Source: Nocardia vulneris
GTDB lineage: Bacteria > Actinomycetota > Actinomycetes > Mycobacteriales > Mycobacteriaceae
Length of the DNA: 64,000 nt
Direction of reading: 5' to 3'
Assembly (NCBI RefSeq): GCF_001613425.1
Contig: NZ_BDCI01000017.1
Span: 124,001 to 188,000 of the forward strand
Position 1 is the first letter of the stretch, and the number at the start of each line of letters is the position of its first letter. The notes under the pieces are model-generated. The model was not told where the DNA came from and ran no database searches. It saw only the letters and a list, made by a program, of their open reading frames with translations. Both the position numbers and the translations under genes were made by a program. This document shows, in pieces, positions 1 to 9,200 of the stretch.

Positions 1-85
1 GTCCAGGGTCCGGAATTACTATCTCGGCCACCACGACCGCGGCGCCCACCGACCTCGCGACCACGCCGAGAACGGTCTGCACCAT
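1..85 (-). CDS. hypothetical protein, N-terminal fragment
   Basis: An ATG at 83-85 on the minus strand is preceded by a strong GGAGGAGG ribosome binding site. It opens a frame that stays open to the left edge of the window, giving 28 residues. The visible N-terminus is hydrophobic (Val- and Ala-rich), so it may begin a signal or membrane segment. The rest of the gene lies outside the window and no family can be assigned. The strong ribosome binding site is the main support. Confidence 0.5.
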   Translation of the reverse strand, partial: MVQTVLGVVARSVGAAVVVAEIVIPDPG

Positions 86-215
86 GCCTGCCTCCTCCGA
101 CTGAGCCGAGTTCTCGCAGTTCACCGCCAGTGACGCTCTCGACGGAAGCTACCGTGCCGCGGCTCGCCGGGCGCGCAACGCGGCGGGTTTCGACCCTGCC
201 GTCCCGCGAGTCCGT

Positions 216-662
216 TCAGAAGGGGCGGAAAGCGCGATCGGCGTCGGGGTCTGCGGCGGCGGTGATGATTTCGGTGAGCACGGCCCGGACCATGGCGATG
301 TGTTCCGGGCCGACCCGGGCAGCCAGTCGCCGCTCGTAGTCGGCGTGGAACTCGCGCACCTTCCGCAAAATATCGCGGCCCCGGTCGGACAGGTGCAGGG
401 TCTTGGCGCGTTTGTCCGCCGGGTCCGGTCTGCGCTCGACGTACCCGTGCCGGACCATCTCGTCGACCACCTTGGCCGCGCCCTGCGCGGTGATACCCAG
501 CTGCCCGGCCAATTGGCTTGCGGTGAGCGGGCTTTCGGCCAGGGCGCGGAGCACGTAGCCGTAGGAGGCGCCGGTCAGGTGGTAGCCGAACGTGGCGAGA
601 TGGGCGTGCAACTCCCGCACGAACCCCTGGTAGGCCTGTCCGAGCATGATCCCGAAATCCAT
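216..662 (-). CDS. MarR-family transcriptional regulator
   Basis: A 148-residue winged-helix regulator of usual MarR length. The recognition region around residues 50-75 reads as a MarR helix-turn-helix (LTASQLAGQLGITAQGAAKV), followed by the wing with the RRPDPADKR signature common in this family. The ATG at 660-662 was chosen because AGGAG lies about 8 bases upstream; a longer TTG start at 692 would sit inside the palindrome at 687-704. The gene is divergent from two cupin genes, and the palindrome between them suggests that it represses itself and them. The ligand is unknown. Confidence 0.88.
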   Translation of the reverse strand: MDFGIMLGQAYQGFVRELHAHLATFGYHLTGASYGYVLRALAESPLTASQLAGQLGITAQGAAKVVDEMVRHGYVERRPDPADKRAKTLHLSDRGRDILRKVREFHADYERRLAARVGPEHIAMVRAVLTEIITAAADPDADRAFRPF

Positions 663-686
663 CCTTGACGCTCCTGCCGTCGATAT

Positions 687-704
687 GTTCAACTCTAGTT
701 GAAC
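687..704. promoter_or_regulatory. palindromic operator between MarR gene and cupin pair
   Basis: A perfect inverted repeat, GTTCAACT-CT-AGTTGAAC, with a further half-site (AGTTGAAG) at 710-717. It lies between the divergent MarR start and the first cupin start. MarR dimers typically bind 16-20 bp palindromes in this position, so it is the likely binding site. Binding is inferred. Confidence 0.65.
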
Positions 705-732
705 ACCCTAGTTGAAGATCCGGAGTTACACC

Positions 733-1107
733 ATGCCAGTCGTCACATCCGCCACCGCACCCACCTTCGAGGCCCCGTTCATGACCGCCGTCGGCCTGGC
801 CGCGCCGAGCCGGGGATCCACCGAGAACAGCGTGTGGCGCTTCGTCATGCACCCGGGCAATCCCGGTCATGCCCATGCGGTGTCGCGCGAGGAGATCTTC
901 GTCGCGCTGTCCGGGCAGGCCAGCGTCACAATCGACGGCGAGACGCGCGAATTGCACGCGGGCGACGCCCTGATCGTCCCGGCGCACACCGTATTCAGCG
1001 TCTCGGTCCCCGGCGACGAACCGTTCGAGGCGGTCGCGATCCTGCCCGTCGGCGCGTATGCCCAAGCACCCGGCGGCGATCCGATCAGCCCGCCGTGGGC
1101 TCAATAG
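733..1107 (+). CDS. small cupin-domain protein (first copy)
   Basis: A 124-residue single-domain cupin. Motif 1 is seen as HAHAVSREEIFVALSG, which keeps the HxH and Glu metal ligands. Motif 2 is seen around GDALIVPAHTVF. The ATG at 733 is preceded by GGAG 7 bases upstream; a TTG at 712 lies too close to the operator to be preferred. The gene is a tandem paralogue of the next one, sharing blocks such as GLAAPSRG, VTIDGET and GDALIVPAH. Transcription is probably controlled by the divergent MarR protein through the palindrome at 687-704. Small cupins of this size may be metal-dependent enzymes or binding proteins; no substrate can be named. Confidence 0.82.
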   Translation: MPVVTSATAPTFEAPFMTAVGLAAPSRGSTENSVWRFVMHPGNPGHAHAVSREEIFVALSGQASVTIDGETRELHAGDALIVPAHTVFSVSVPGDEPFEAVAILPVGAYAQAPGGDPISPPWAQ

Positions 1108-1139
1108 TCCCATCCAGCAAGAGTTTTCACAGGAGAAAC

Positions 1140-1514
1140 ATGCCTTTCATCACCGCCGCCGAAGCCCCGCGCTTCGAGAACGAGCACGCAAGTTTCATCG
1201 GCCTGGCCGCACCCAGCCGCGGTGCCACCGAGAACTGCGCCTGGCGGCTCACCCTCGAACCGGGCGTGGACGCCCCGCCGCATGCCCTCGACCGCGAGGA
1301 GATCTTCATCGCCGTCTCCGGCGCGATGACCGTCACCATCGACGGTGAAACCCACACCGTCGCAGCCGGAGACGCCCTCATCGTGCCCGCACACCAGCAG
1401 TTCGCGATGGCCAACCCGCACGCCGAACCGTTCGAAGCCGTCGTGGTGCTGCCGGTCGGCGGGCAGGGACTCATCCCCGGCCAGCCGCCGGTCACCGCGC
1501 CTTGGGCGCGCTGA
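1140..1514 (+). CDS. small cupin-domain protein (second copy)
   Basis: A 124-residue cupin and tandem paralogue of the preceding gene, 32 bases downstream, with its own AGGAG ribosome binding site at 1131-1135. It shares the GLAAPSRG, EEIF, VTIDGET and GDALIVPAH blocks. In motif 1 it has PPHALDREE where the first copy has HAHAVSREE, so one candidate metal-binding histidine is missing. The two copies may form a heteromer or may have diverged in metal or ligand use. It is convergent with the AraC gene that follows. Confidence 0.82.
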   Translation: MPFITAAEAPRFENEHASFIGLAAPSRGATENCAWRLTLEPGVDAPPHALDREEIFIAVSGAMTVTIDGETHTVAAGDALIVPAHQQFAMANPHAEPFEAVVVLPVGGQGLIPGQPPVTAPWAR

Positions 1515-1546
1515 TCCACAGTGCCGCAAGCATTTCCGCACCGACA

Positions 1547-2521
1547 TCAGGAATGCAGCGTCTGACGCGGGCTGCGGCCGTAACTGGTGCGGTACTCGCC
1601 CGCGAATCGGCCCGGGTTGGTGAAGCCCCAGCGCGCCGCGATCACCGCCACCGTGATTCCGGCGGTCGGGTCGGCGCGCACGAGATCGTCGTGCGCGCCG
1701 GCCAGCCGCGCACGCCGCAGATACTCGGTGGGCGTGGTGTCGAGGTGGTGCCGGAAGGCCGCCTGCAGCGCGCGGGTGCCGATCCGCGCGGCCGCGGCGA
1801 TATCGGTGAGCCCGATCGGATCGGCGAGGTGGGTATCGATATAGGCCTTGGCGCGCCGCACCACCGCGGGTGCCGCGAGCTCATCGATCCGGCGTAGTCG
1901 GTCCTCGGTCGGATTGGGAAAGGTTGCCAGCAGCGCGATCACGAGATTGCGCGCCGCCTCGTGCATACACAGGGCGTTGGTCGCCGCGGCCGCGTTGCCG
2001 ATCACCTCGTCGCTGATGTACCGCACCACGGATGCCCAATATCGCGCCTGCTGCGCCGAACGCGGGTGCGCGAAGCTCAGCTCCGCCGGCACCAGCGTCA
2101 CCTCGGCGATCTCGGCGGCGACGCGCACCGCCAACTCCCGATCGATGACCACCACGACCGCGCGCAGGTCGTCGAAAAGGGCGGACTGTGCCTGCCGTTG
2201 ATCGCACAGCCCGATGCTGCCCGTACCGAATTCCAGTGACGCACCACCGACGGTGTAGTGACAGCGTCCGTAGAGAATGTGAAATGCGGCCAATCCGTGG
2301 AGATCCTGCGCGGCCAGTTGCAGCCGCCCGGTGTTTGCTATTCGATCTATACGAAATCCCGGACACGCTGCCGTGCGAACGCGGAAATCCAACCGTCCAG
2401 CATCATCGCAGGCGCAGGAGCCACCCCCACCGTAGGCTCGACCGACGAAGTCTTCGGCCGCATCGACGTCGGTGATGTGGAGCTCACTGAAACACACCAG
2501 CGAGCTGTCTTGGATATCCAT
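1547..2521 (-). CDS. AraC-family transcriptional regulator
   Basis: A 324-residue regulator. The N-terminal two thirds resemble the AraC-type ligand-binding cupin domain. The last roughly 100 residues hold the two helix-turn-helix motifs, with TDIAAAARIGTRALQAAFRH and the closing G(F)TNPGRFAGEYRTSYGRSP signature. The ATG at 2519-2521 has GAGG about 8 bases upstream; the frame is open further upstream but that part has no ribosome binding site. It is divergent from the NRPS cluster across a gap of about 340 bases, so it may control that cluster, but no operator was found to support this. Confidence 0.85.
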   Translation of the reverse strand: MDIQDSSLVCFSELHITDVDAAEDFVGRAYGGGGSCACDDAGRLDFRVRTAACPGFRIDRIANTGRLQLAAQDLHGLAAFHILYGRCHYTVGGASLEFGTGSIGLCDQRQAQSALFDDLRAVVVVIDRELAVRVAAEIAEVTLVPAELSFAHPRSAQQARYWASVVRYISDEVIGNAAAATNALCMHEAARNLVIALLATFPNPTEDRLRRIDELAAPAVVRRAKAYIDTHLADPIGLTDIAAAARIGTRALQAAFRHHLDTTPTEYLRRARLAGAHDDLVRADPTAGITVAVIAARWGFTNPGRFAGEYRTSYGRSPRQTLHS

Positions 2522-2863
2522 CAGCCCTACCTCGAAGTTTCGCTGCGACGAGAAACAGTCGGCCTGGCCACGACACCTACCGGGGAAGTATACGAAAGAC
2601 GAAGCGATTGCGCGACAGGCGAACTCGAGGTCGGGCGATCGCCGGGTACCACGCACATCGTAGCCGCCGAGCAGCGCGCCGAGGGCACAGCCGCAATGCC
2701 CGACACTGTACGACGCGCGAAAGCGTTGTCCAACATGCGCATACCGCTGAATACTTCAGTACCCATCGGCATAATTCTTTTATCCGGTCTCCGGCGGACA
2801 ACCAGGCGAAGGCTCGAGCAACAGGGTCTATTCGCGGTAACTGTTCGTCAGCATGGAGGAAAT
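2522..2863. other. divergent intergenic region upstream of the NRPS cluster
   Basis: This is 342 bases without a convincing gene. It separates the AraC gene from the first gene of the biosynthetic cluster and must hold the promoters of both. The stretch around 2726-2790 is less GC-rich than its surroundings and contains weak -35/-10-like hexamers (TTGTCC at 2726, AATACT at 2750) pointing toward the cluster. No clear palindrome, terminator or riboswitch was seen. Confidence 0.4.
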
Positions 2864-3226
2864 GTGACTGTCGACGAGGGCGCCAGCACCGTCACGGTGA
2901 TTCCGGCGGCCATTCATATCGGCACGGCCGTCAGCGTGGATCCCGATGGTTACGCGGCCGTGGTCTGCGGTACCGCGACAAATAGATACCACGATCCCCG
3001 GCGCATCGAACTCGTTCTCGAAGAACACTACGGCCGCACTGCCGCATTCGGCAGCGGTGTCAGCAGCGCTATTCCCCCCGACGGTGCCACACACCCATGG
3101 AGCGTACTGATCACGACCGACGGCGACCCCTTCTGCGCGCACCATTCCGGCTGTGCCACAGCCGAGTTCGAGCACGAACGGCACGCACCGGCCGAGGTTG
3201 CGGCAGCGCGCGTGCATTTCTATTGA
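2864..3226 (+). CDS. hypothetical protein at the head of the NRPS cluster
   Basis: A 120-residue protein with a GTG start preceded by GGAGGA at 2855-2860. It ends 71 bases before the NRPS-PKS gene on the same strand. It has no signal peptide or membrane segment. Visible features are a beta-rich N-terminus (VTVIPAAIHIGTAVSVDPDG) and three cysteines, two of them in FCAHHSGC near residues 88-95, which could bind a metal. The family is not recognised. Its position suggests co-expression with the synthetase. The frame remains open far upstream, but only this start has a ribosome binding site. Confidence 0.55.
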   Translation: MTVDEGASTVTVIPAAIHIGTAVSVDPDGYAAVVCGTATNRYHDPRRIELVLEEHYGRTAAFGSGVSSAIPPDGATHPWSVLITTDGDPFCAHHSGCATAEFEHERHAPAEVAAARVHFY

Positions 3227-3297
3227 CCCGGACCGTTCGATGGTTCGGCTGTCCATGGATTCGGTTGCCCGGTAAGAACTTCGGCCTGGAGTAGACC

Positions 3298-6200
3298 ATG
3301 ACCGCGACGTACTCTCGACTCGCCGAACTCTGGACGGGTCTGCTCGAGCTGCCCGCGATAGCGCTCGAGGACGATCTGCTGGCGACCGGGGCCAGCTCAC
3401 TCGATATCAGCCGGTTCATCTATGCGATTCGACGGGAGTTCGGCACCACCTTGTCGACGCAGACCGTGTACGACGCGTCGACCATTGCCGGACTCGCACG
3501 AGCGTTGACCCGCGCCGCTCCCGCCGACGAACAGCCCTGCGCGGAAGACACTTTCGTTCGGCTGCCGCGCCCGCAACGACTACCGCTGTCCTCGGGGCAG
3601 GCCGCATTGCGGTATATCGAAAGACTGAATCCGGCCTCGGCCGCGTATCACATTCCGCTGACGATCCGTGTCCCCGCGGTGCTCGACCACACAGTGCTGC
3701 AGGCCGCGCTCGACGACTGCGTGACACGGCACGAGAGCCTGCGGACCCGGTATCCACTCGTCGCCGGAAAGCCTTGCCAGCTCATCGTTCCCGCCGTCGA
3801 CGCCCGGGTTCCGTGCGCAGTGCGCACGGTCGCGACCGAACAGTACGACCGCGTCGTGACTGAGCTGACCTCGGCACCGTTCGAGCTGGCCGAGCAGCTC
3901 CCGCTGCGTGCGACACTACTGCGTACCAGCACGACGGAATCGGTTCTGCTGCTGGTGCTGCACCATATTTCGTTCGACGGCTGGTCGGTGACGCCGTTCT
4001 GCCGCGACCTCGCCGCCGCCTACGCCGCTCGCGCGAACGGGCACGCGCCGGAGTTTCCGCCACTACCCGTCCACTACGCCGATTATGCCGTCTGGCAACA
4101 GGATCGGTTCGGCGACGCGACCCGGCCCGGCGCTGCCCGCCGACTCGACTTCTGGACCACGACGCTGCACGGCCTGCCACCGGAACCTCGCACGCTCGCC
4201 GACCGGCCACGGCCGCCGATCCCGAACGGACCTGCCGGGACGGTGCAGGTGGTCTGGCCGGCCGAGCTGCACACACCGCTGCTCGCCCTCGCGCGAGCGC
4301 GACGCGCGACCCTGTTCATGGTGCTGGCCACCGGCTTGGCCGCCGCCCTCACCCGGCGCGGCGGCGGCACCGATATCGCGCTGGGTACCGCGGTCGCCGG
4401 ACGTACCGACCGGATCTTCGAGGATGTCGTCGGCTTCTTCGTCAATCCCCTGACATTGCGCGTCGATACCTCGGGCGAACCGTCTTTCACCGAATTGCTC
4501 ACCCGGGTGCGCGGGGTGACTTCGGCGGCCTTCGACAATCAGGACGTGCCGTTCGAACGGGTCGTCGAAGCGGCTGCTCCAGCCCGTACCGCCGGACGGA
4601 ATCCGCTATTCCAGACCGGCTTGGTGTTGCAGGGATTCCCTTGGCCCGAAATACACTTGGCAGACGTCGCCGCGGAGGTGGCGCTACCACCGACCGGGTG
4701 GGCAAAATTCGACCTGTATTTCGAATTCCGCGAGAAACGGGACGCGACGGGTGCGCCGAGCGGCCTCGCGTGCACGGTCGAATACAGTCGGGAGCTCTAC
4801 GACGAACAGACCGTGCGGGACCTGCTCGTCGAAATGCGCGCGGTGCTGGACGAAGCGCTCCCGGAAGTTTCGGCCGCCACCGGTAACGGCCATCGGCCCG
4901 CCCGCGGCCCCACACTTGCCGAGTTGTTCGAGCGGGAAGTGGCCGAACATCCCGACACTGTCGCGGTCCAAGCGCCCGACGCCGAACTGACCTACCGCCA
5001 ACTCGATTGCCGAACAGCACATCTGGCTCATCGGCTGATTGCCGCCGGGGTCGGCCCGGACGTACTGGTCGGCGTGGCCCTCCCCCGCTCCGCCCAGCGG
5101 ATCGTCGCCACGCTCGCGGTGCTCCGCGCCGGCGGTGCCTATCTCCCACTGGATCTCGACTATCCGAGAAAGCGGCTGGAGCATATCGTGCGCGATGCCG
5201 CACCGCTATTGATCATCGTCGGCAACGACGGCGCCGAGAAATTGTCGGATCTCTTACCGACGGCGGCGACATGGAATGCCGAGTCGCTCGGGCCGCCCGA
5301 CGAGCCGTCCGGCGAATTCTCGGCCGAGCACCGATCGCGGCCTGCGCATCTCGCCTGCGTGCTGTACACCTCGGGATCGACGGGCCGCCCCAAAGGAGTG
5401 CTGCTCACCCACGCCGGCATTGCTTCGTTCGCGCTGGACAGCCGCTTCGCCACCAGCGCGCACCAGCGGATGCTGCTGCACTCCCCGTTCGGGTTCGACC
5501 TGTCCACCTACGAGATGTGGGTGCCGCTACTGCACGGCGGGCAGGTGGTGGTGTTGCCGCCCGGCGACGCGGACACCCCCGCGCTGGCTCGCACCATCGA
5601 ACGCGAGCGGGTCACCGCGTTGTGGCTCACCGCCGCGACGTTCCAGCTGATCGCCGCCGAGGAGCCCGGTTGCCTGCGGCAGGTCCGGCAGGTGTGGGCC
5701 GGCGGCGAGGCGGTTCCGCCCGAATCGGTGCGGCAGGTGTTCGCCGCCTGCCCGGAGATCGTCGTGGTCGACGGCTACGGACCGACCGAGGCGAGCACGC
5801 TGGTGACCTGTCACGCCGTGCACCGGGCCGACCGGCTCGGCGCGACCGTCCCGATCGGGACCGCGATGGACGGCGTCGGAACGGCCGTGCTGGACGAACG
5901 CCTGCGACCGGTGGCGCCGGGCGCGAATGGCGAACTGTACGTCTCGGGGGCCCGGATCGCCCGGGGCTATCTCAATCGCCCCGGGCTCACCGCCACCCGA
6001 TTCGTCGCCGATCCCGCCGGCGCACCGGGAACGCGGGCCTACCGCACCGGCGATCTGGTGCGGACGGGTACCGATGGCCTCCTGGAGTACACCGGCCGCG
6101 CCGACGGACAGGTGAAGGTGCGCGGACGCCGGATCGAGCTCGGCGAAGTCGAGCACGCCATGAACCGGCACCCCGAGATCCGGCAGTCGGCCGTTGTCGC

Positions 6201-9200
6201 CGAGGGCAACTCACCGCTCGAGCGGCGGCTCGTCGGCTACTTCACCACCGACGGTGACCTCGCTACCGCGACACTGCGGACGTACCTGGCGGACCGCCTA
6301 CCCCGGCACCTGGTGCCGGATCGGTTGATCCGGCTCGAACGACTGCCGCTCACACCGCACGCCAAGATCGACCGTGCCGCCCTGCGCGCCGCGACCGGCC
6401 GTCGACCCCGACCAGAAACTCTCGCAACGCTTTTCGAAAGCCGCGTCGCACAGCACCCCACCGGCACCGCCCTGAGCATCTCCGGCGGCGGCGAGGTCAC
6501 CTATGCGGCGTTGAACGAGCAGGCCAACCACCTTGCCCGCCTGCTGGTTTCCCGGGGCGCCGGTCCCGAGCGGGTGGTGGCGCTGCTGCTGCCGCGGGGA
6601 CGCACGCTGATCACCGCGATCCTGGCCGTCGCGAAATCCGGAGCGGCCTTCCTGCCGCTCGACCTGGACTCGCCGCCGGACCGAATCCGGTTCGTGCTCG
6701 ACGACATTCGACCGCGGCTGGTTGTGCGCCTGGACGAGGGGACGGGAACCGAATGCGGCGCAGAGGAAATCGTGCTCGACCGAACCGGGGGCGCGGATCG
6801 GTGGCCGGGCCATGATCTGACCGACGACGAGCGGTGCGCCGCCCTCGCGCTGAACCAAACCGCATATGTGCTCTACACCTCCGGTTCCACCGGGACACCC
6901 AAGGGCGTCCTGATCACCCACGGCGGGATCGCCGGGCTGGTTCGCACCGCCGAAACACAGTTCCGGGCCGACGAATCCAGCAGAGTGCTGCAATTGTCCT
7001 CCCCCGGTTTCGACATCGGGATCATGGAGCTGTGTACGTCACTGCTCTGCGGCGGCACACTCGTGGTCGCACCCGCCGAACAGCTGCGGCTCGGCGCGCC
7101 GCTCATCGAACTCTGTGCCCGACAACGTGTTACGCACTTGATGCTGGCGCCCACCGCGTTGTCGGCGCTGCCCGTCGATTCGTTGCCCTCGGTTCGAGTC
7201 CTGGCCGTCGGTGCGGAGGCCGTGCCGCAGTCCCTCGCGGCCCAGTGGGCGCCCGGCCGGATCATGCTCAACGGTTACGGGCCCACCGAGGCGACGGTGT
7301 GCGTGACGCTCAGCGAGCCGCTCGACGGCAGCGTGGTACCGCCCATCGGCCGCCCGCTCCCCGGGGTCAGCTGCCACATCTTGGACGACAGCCTGCGTCC
7401 CGCGGCGAGCGGCGAAATCGGTGAGCTGTACCTCTCCGGCCCCGGCGTGGCCCGGGGATACGTCGCGCGTCCCGCGGTCACGGCCGGGCGCTTCGTCGCG
7501 AACCCGTTCGAGCCGCCCGGTGCGCGGATGTACCGGACCGGTGATCTGGTTCGCGCGCAGGACGCCGGCGACCTCGCCTACATCGGCCGCGCGGACGAGC
7601 AGATCAAACTCAACGGAGTCCGGATCGAGCTCGGCGAGATCGAGGCGGCGCTCGGCACGCATCCCGCGGTGCACGCCTGCGCCGTGACGGTCCGCGAGGA
7701 CCGTCCCGGCATCCGCTACCTGGCTGCCTATTTCGTCGCCGCGCTCGGCACTGCGCCCACCCCGGCGCAATTGCGCGAGCAGCTGCGCCCGGTGCTCCCC
7801 GCGAACATGATTCCCTCACGCTACGTCGCGGTCACCGAGCTGCCCCGCACGCTGAACGGCAAGATCGATCGCACAGCGCTGCCGGAGCCACAGTCGGATC
7901 GATCCGCCGAGTCACTCGACGAGTCGAGCGAGTTGGCCGCCGAGATACGCCGCATGTGGTGCGAGGTGCTCGGCCGGGACGCGGTGGGACTCGACGAGCC
8001 GTTTTTCGAAGCCGGTGGCACTTCCCTGCTACTGGCGCAGCTGCAACAGCGTTTGACGGATCTCTTCGATGCCGAGGTCGATATCGCGGACCTGTTCGAG
8101 TACCCCACGATTCGCGCCTTCACCGCGCAGCACAGCCGGATACCGTTGCGGCAACCTACTTCTCGCGCCGATCGGGCGACCACCGAGCAACGGATCGCCG
8201 TGGTCGGTATGGCCACCCGGGTGCCGGGCGCAGCCGATATCGATCAGTTCTGGACGATGCTGACCGAGTGCGCCGAGGGAATCGTGCACGGCCCGGCCGA
8301 CACCGACGGCTTCGTCGCCGCGACCGGCGTGCCACCGGGTGCTCGCGTCTTCGATGCCGAATTCTTCGGCTACTCACCGGCCGACGCACAACGGCTGGAC
8401 ACACAGCAGCGGTTGTTCCTCCCTCTCGCCTGGGCGGCACTGGAATACGCCGGATACGATCCGCGGGCACTGGACCGGCCGGTCGGCGTATTCGCCGGTG
8501 CGGGCCTGCCCTACGACTGGCTACGCGCCAATGATTGGCGCGGCCAACCCGATCCGGCCGCGCTGCAACGCATCGGACTGGGAAATCCGCTGCAATTCTT
8601 GAGCGCCCACACCGCCTATCGGCTCGGGCTACGCGGACCGGTGGTCACGGTCAACACCGCATGCTCCACCTCGCTGGTGGCCGTACACCTGGCCTGCGAG
8701 AGCCTGGTCGCGGGGAAATGCACGATGGCACTGGCCGGCGGAGTGAGCCTGCGACCCGACGGGGAAACCGGCTACGTCTATCAGGAAGGCGGAATCCTGT
8801 CCCCGGACGGCCGGTGCCGCCCCTTCGACGCCGACGCCCAGGGCACGATATCCACCGGCGGTGCCGGAATCGTCGTGCTGAAGCGGCTCGCGGACGCGCT
8901 GGCCGACGGCGACACCATCCACGCCGTGCTCCGGGGCTCCGCGATGAACAACGACGGCGACCGCAAGGTCGGCTTCACCGCACCCAGTGTCGACGGCCAG
9001 GCCGAATTGCTCGACGCCGCCTATCGGAGCGCGGATGTCGATCCCGCCACGATCGGCTACGTCCAAGCCCACGGCACCGCCACGGCCCTCGGCGATGTCG
9101 TCGAGGTGCGCGCGCTCGCCAGAGTCCTCGGGCGCTCCGGCGGACAGGCGCGACGCTGCGCGCTGGGCTCGGTGAAAAGCAATATCGGGCACACCGATTC

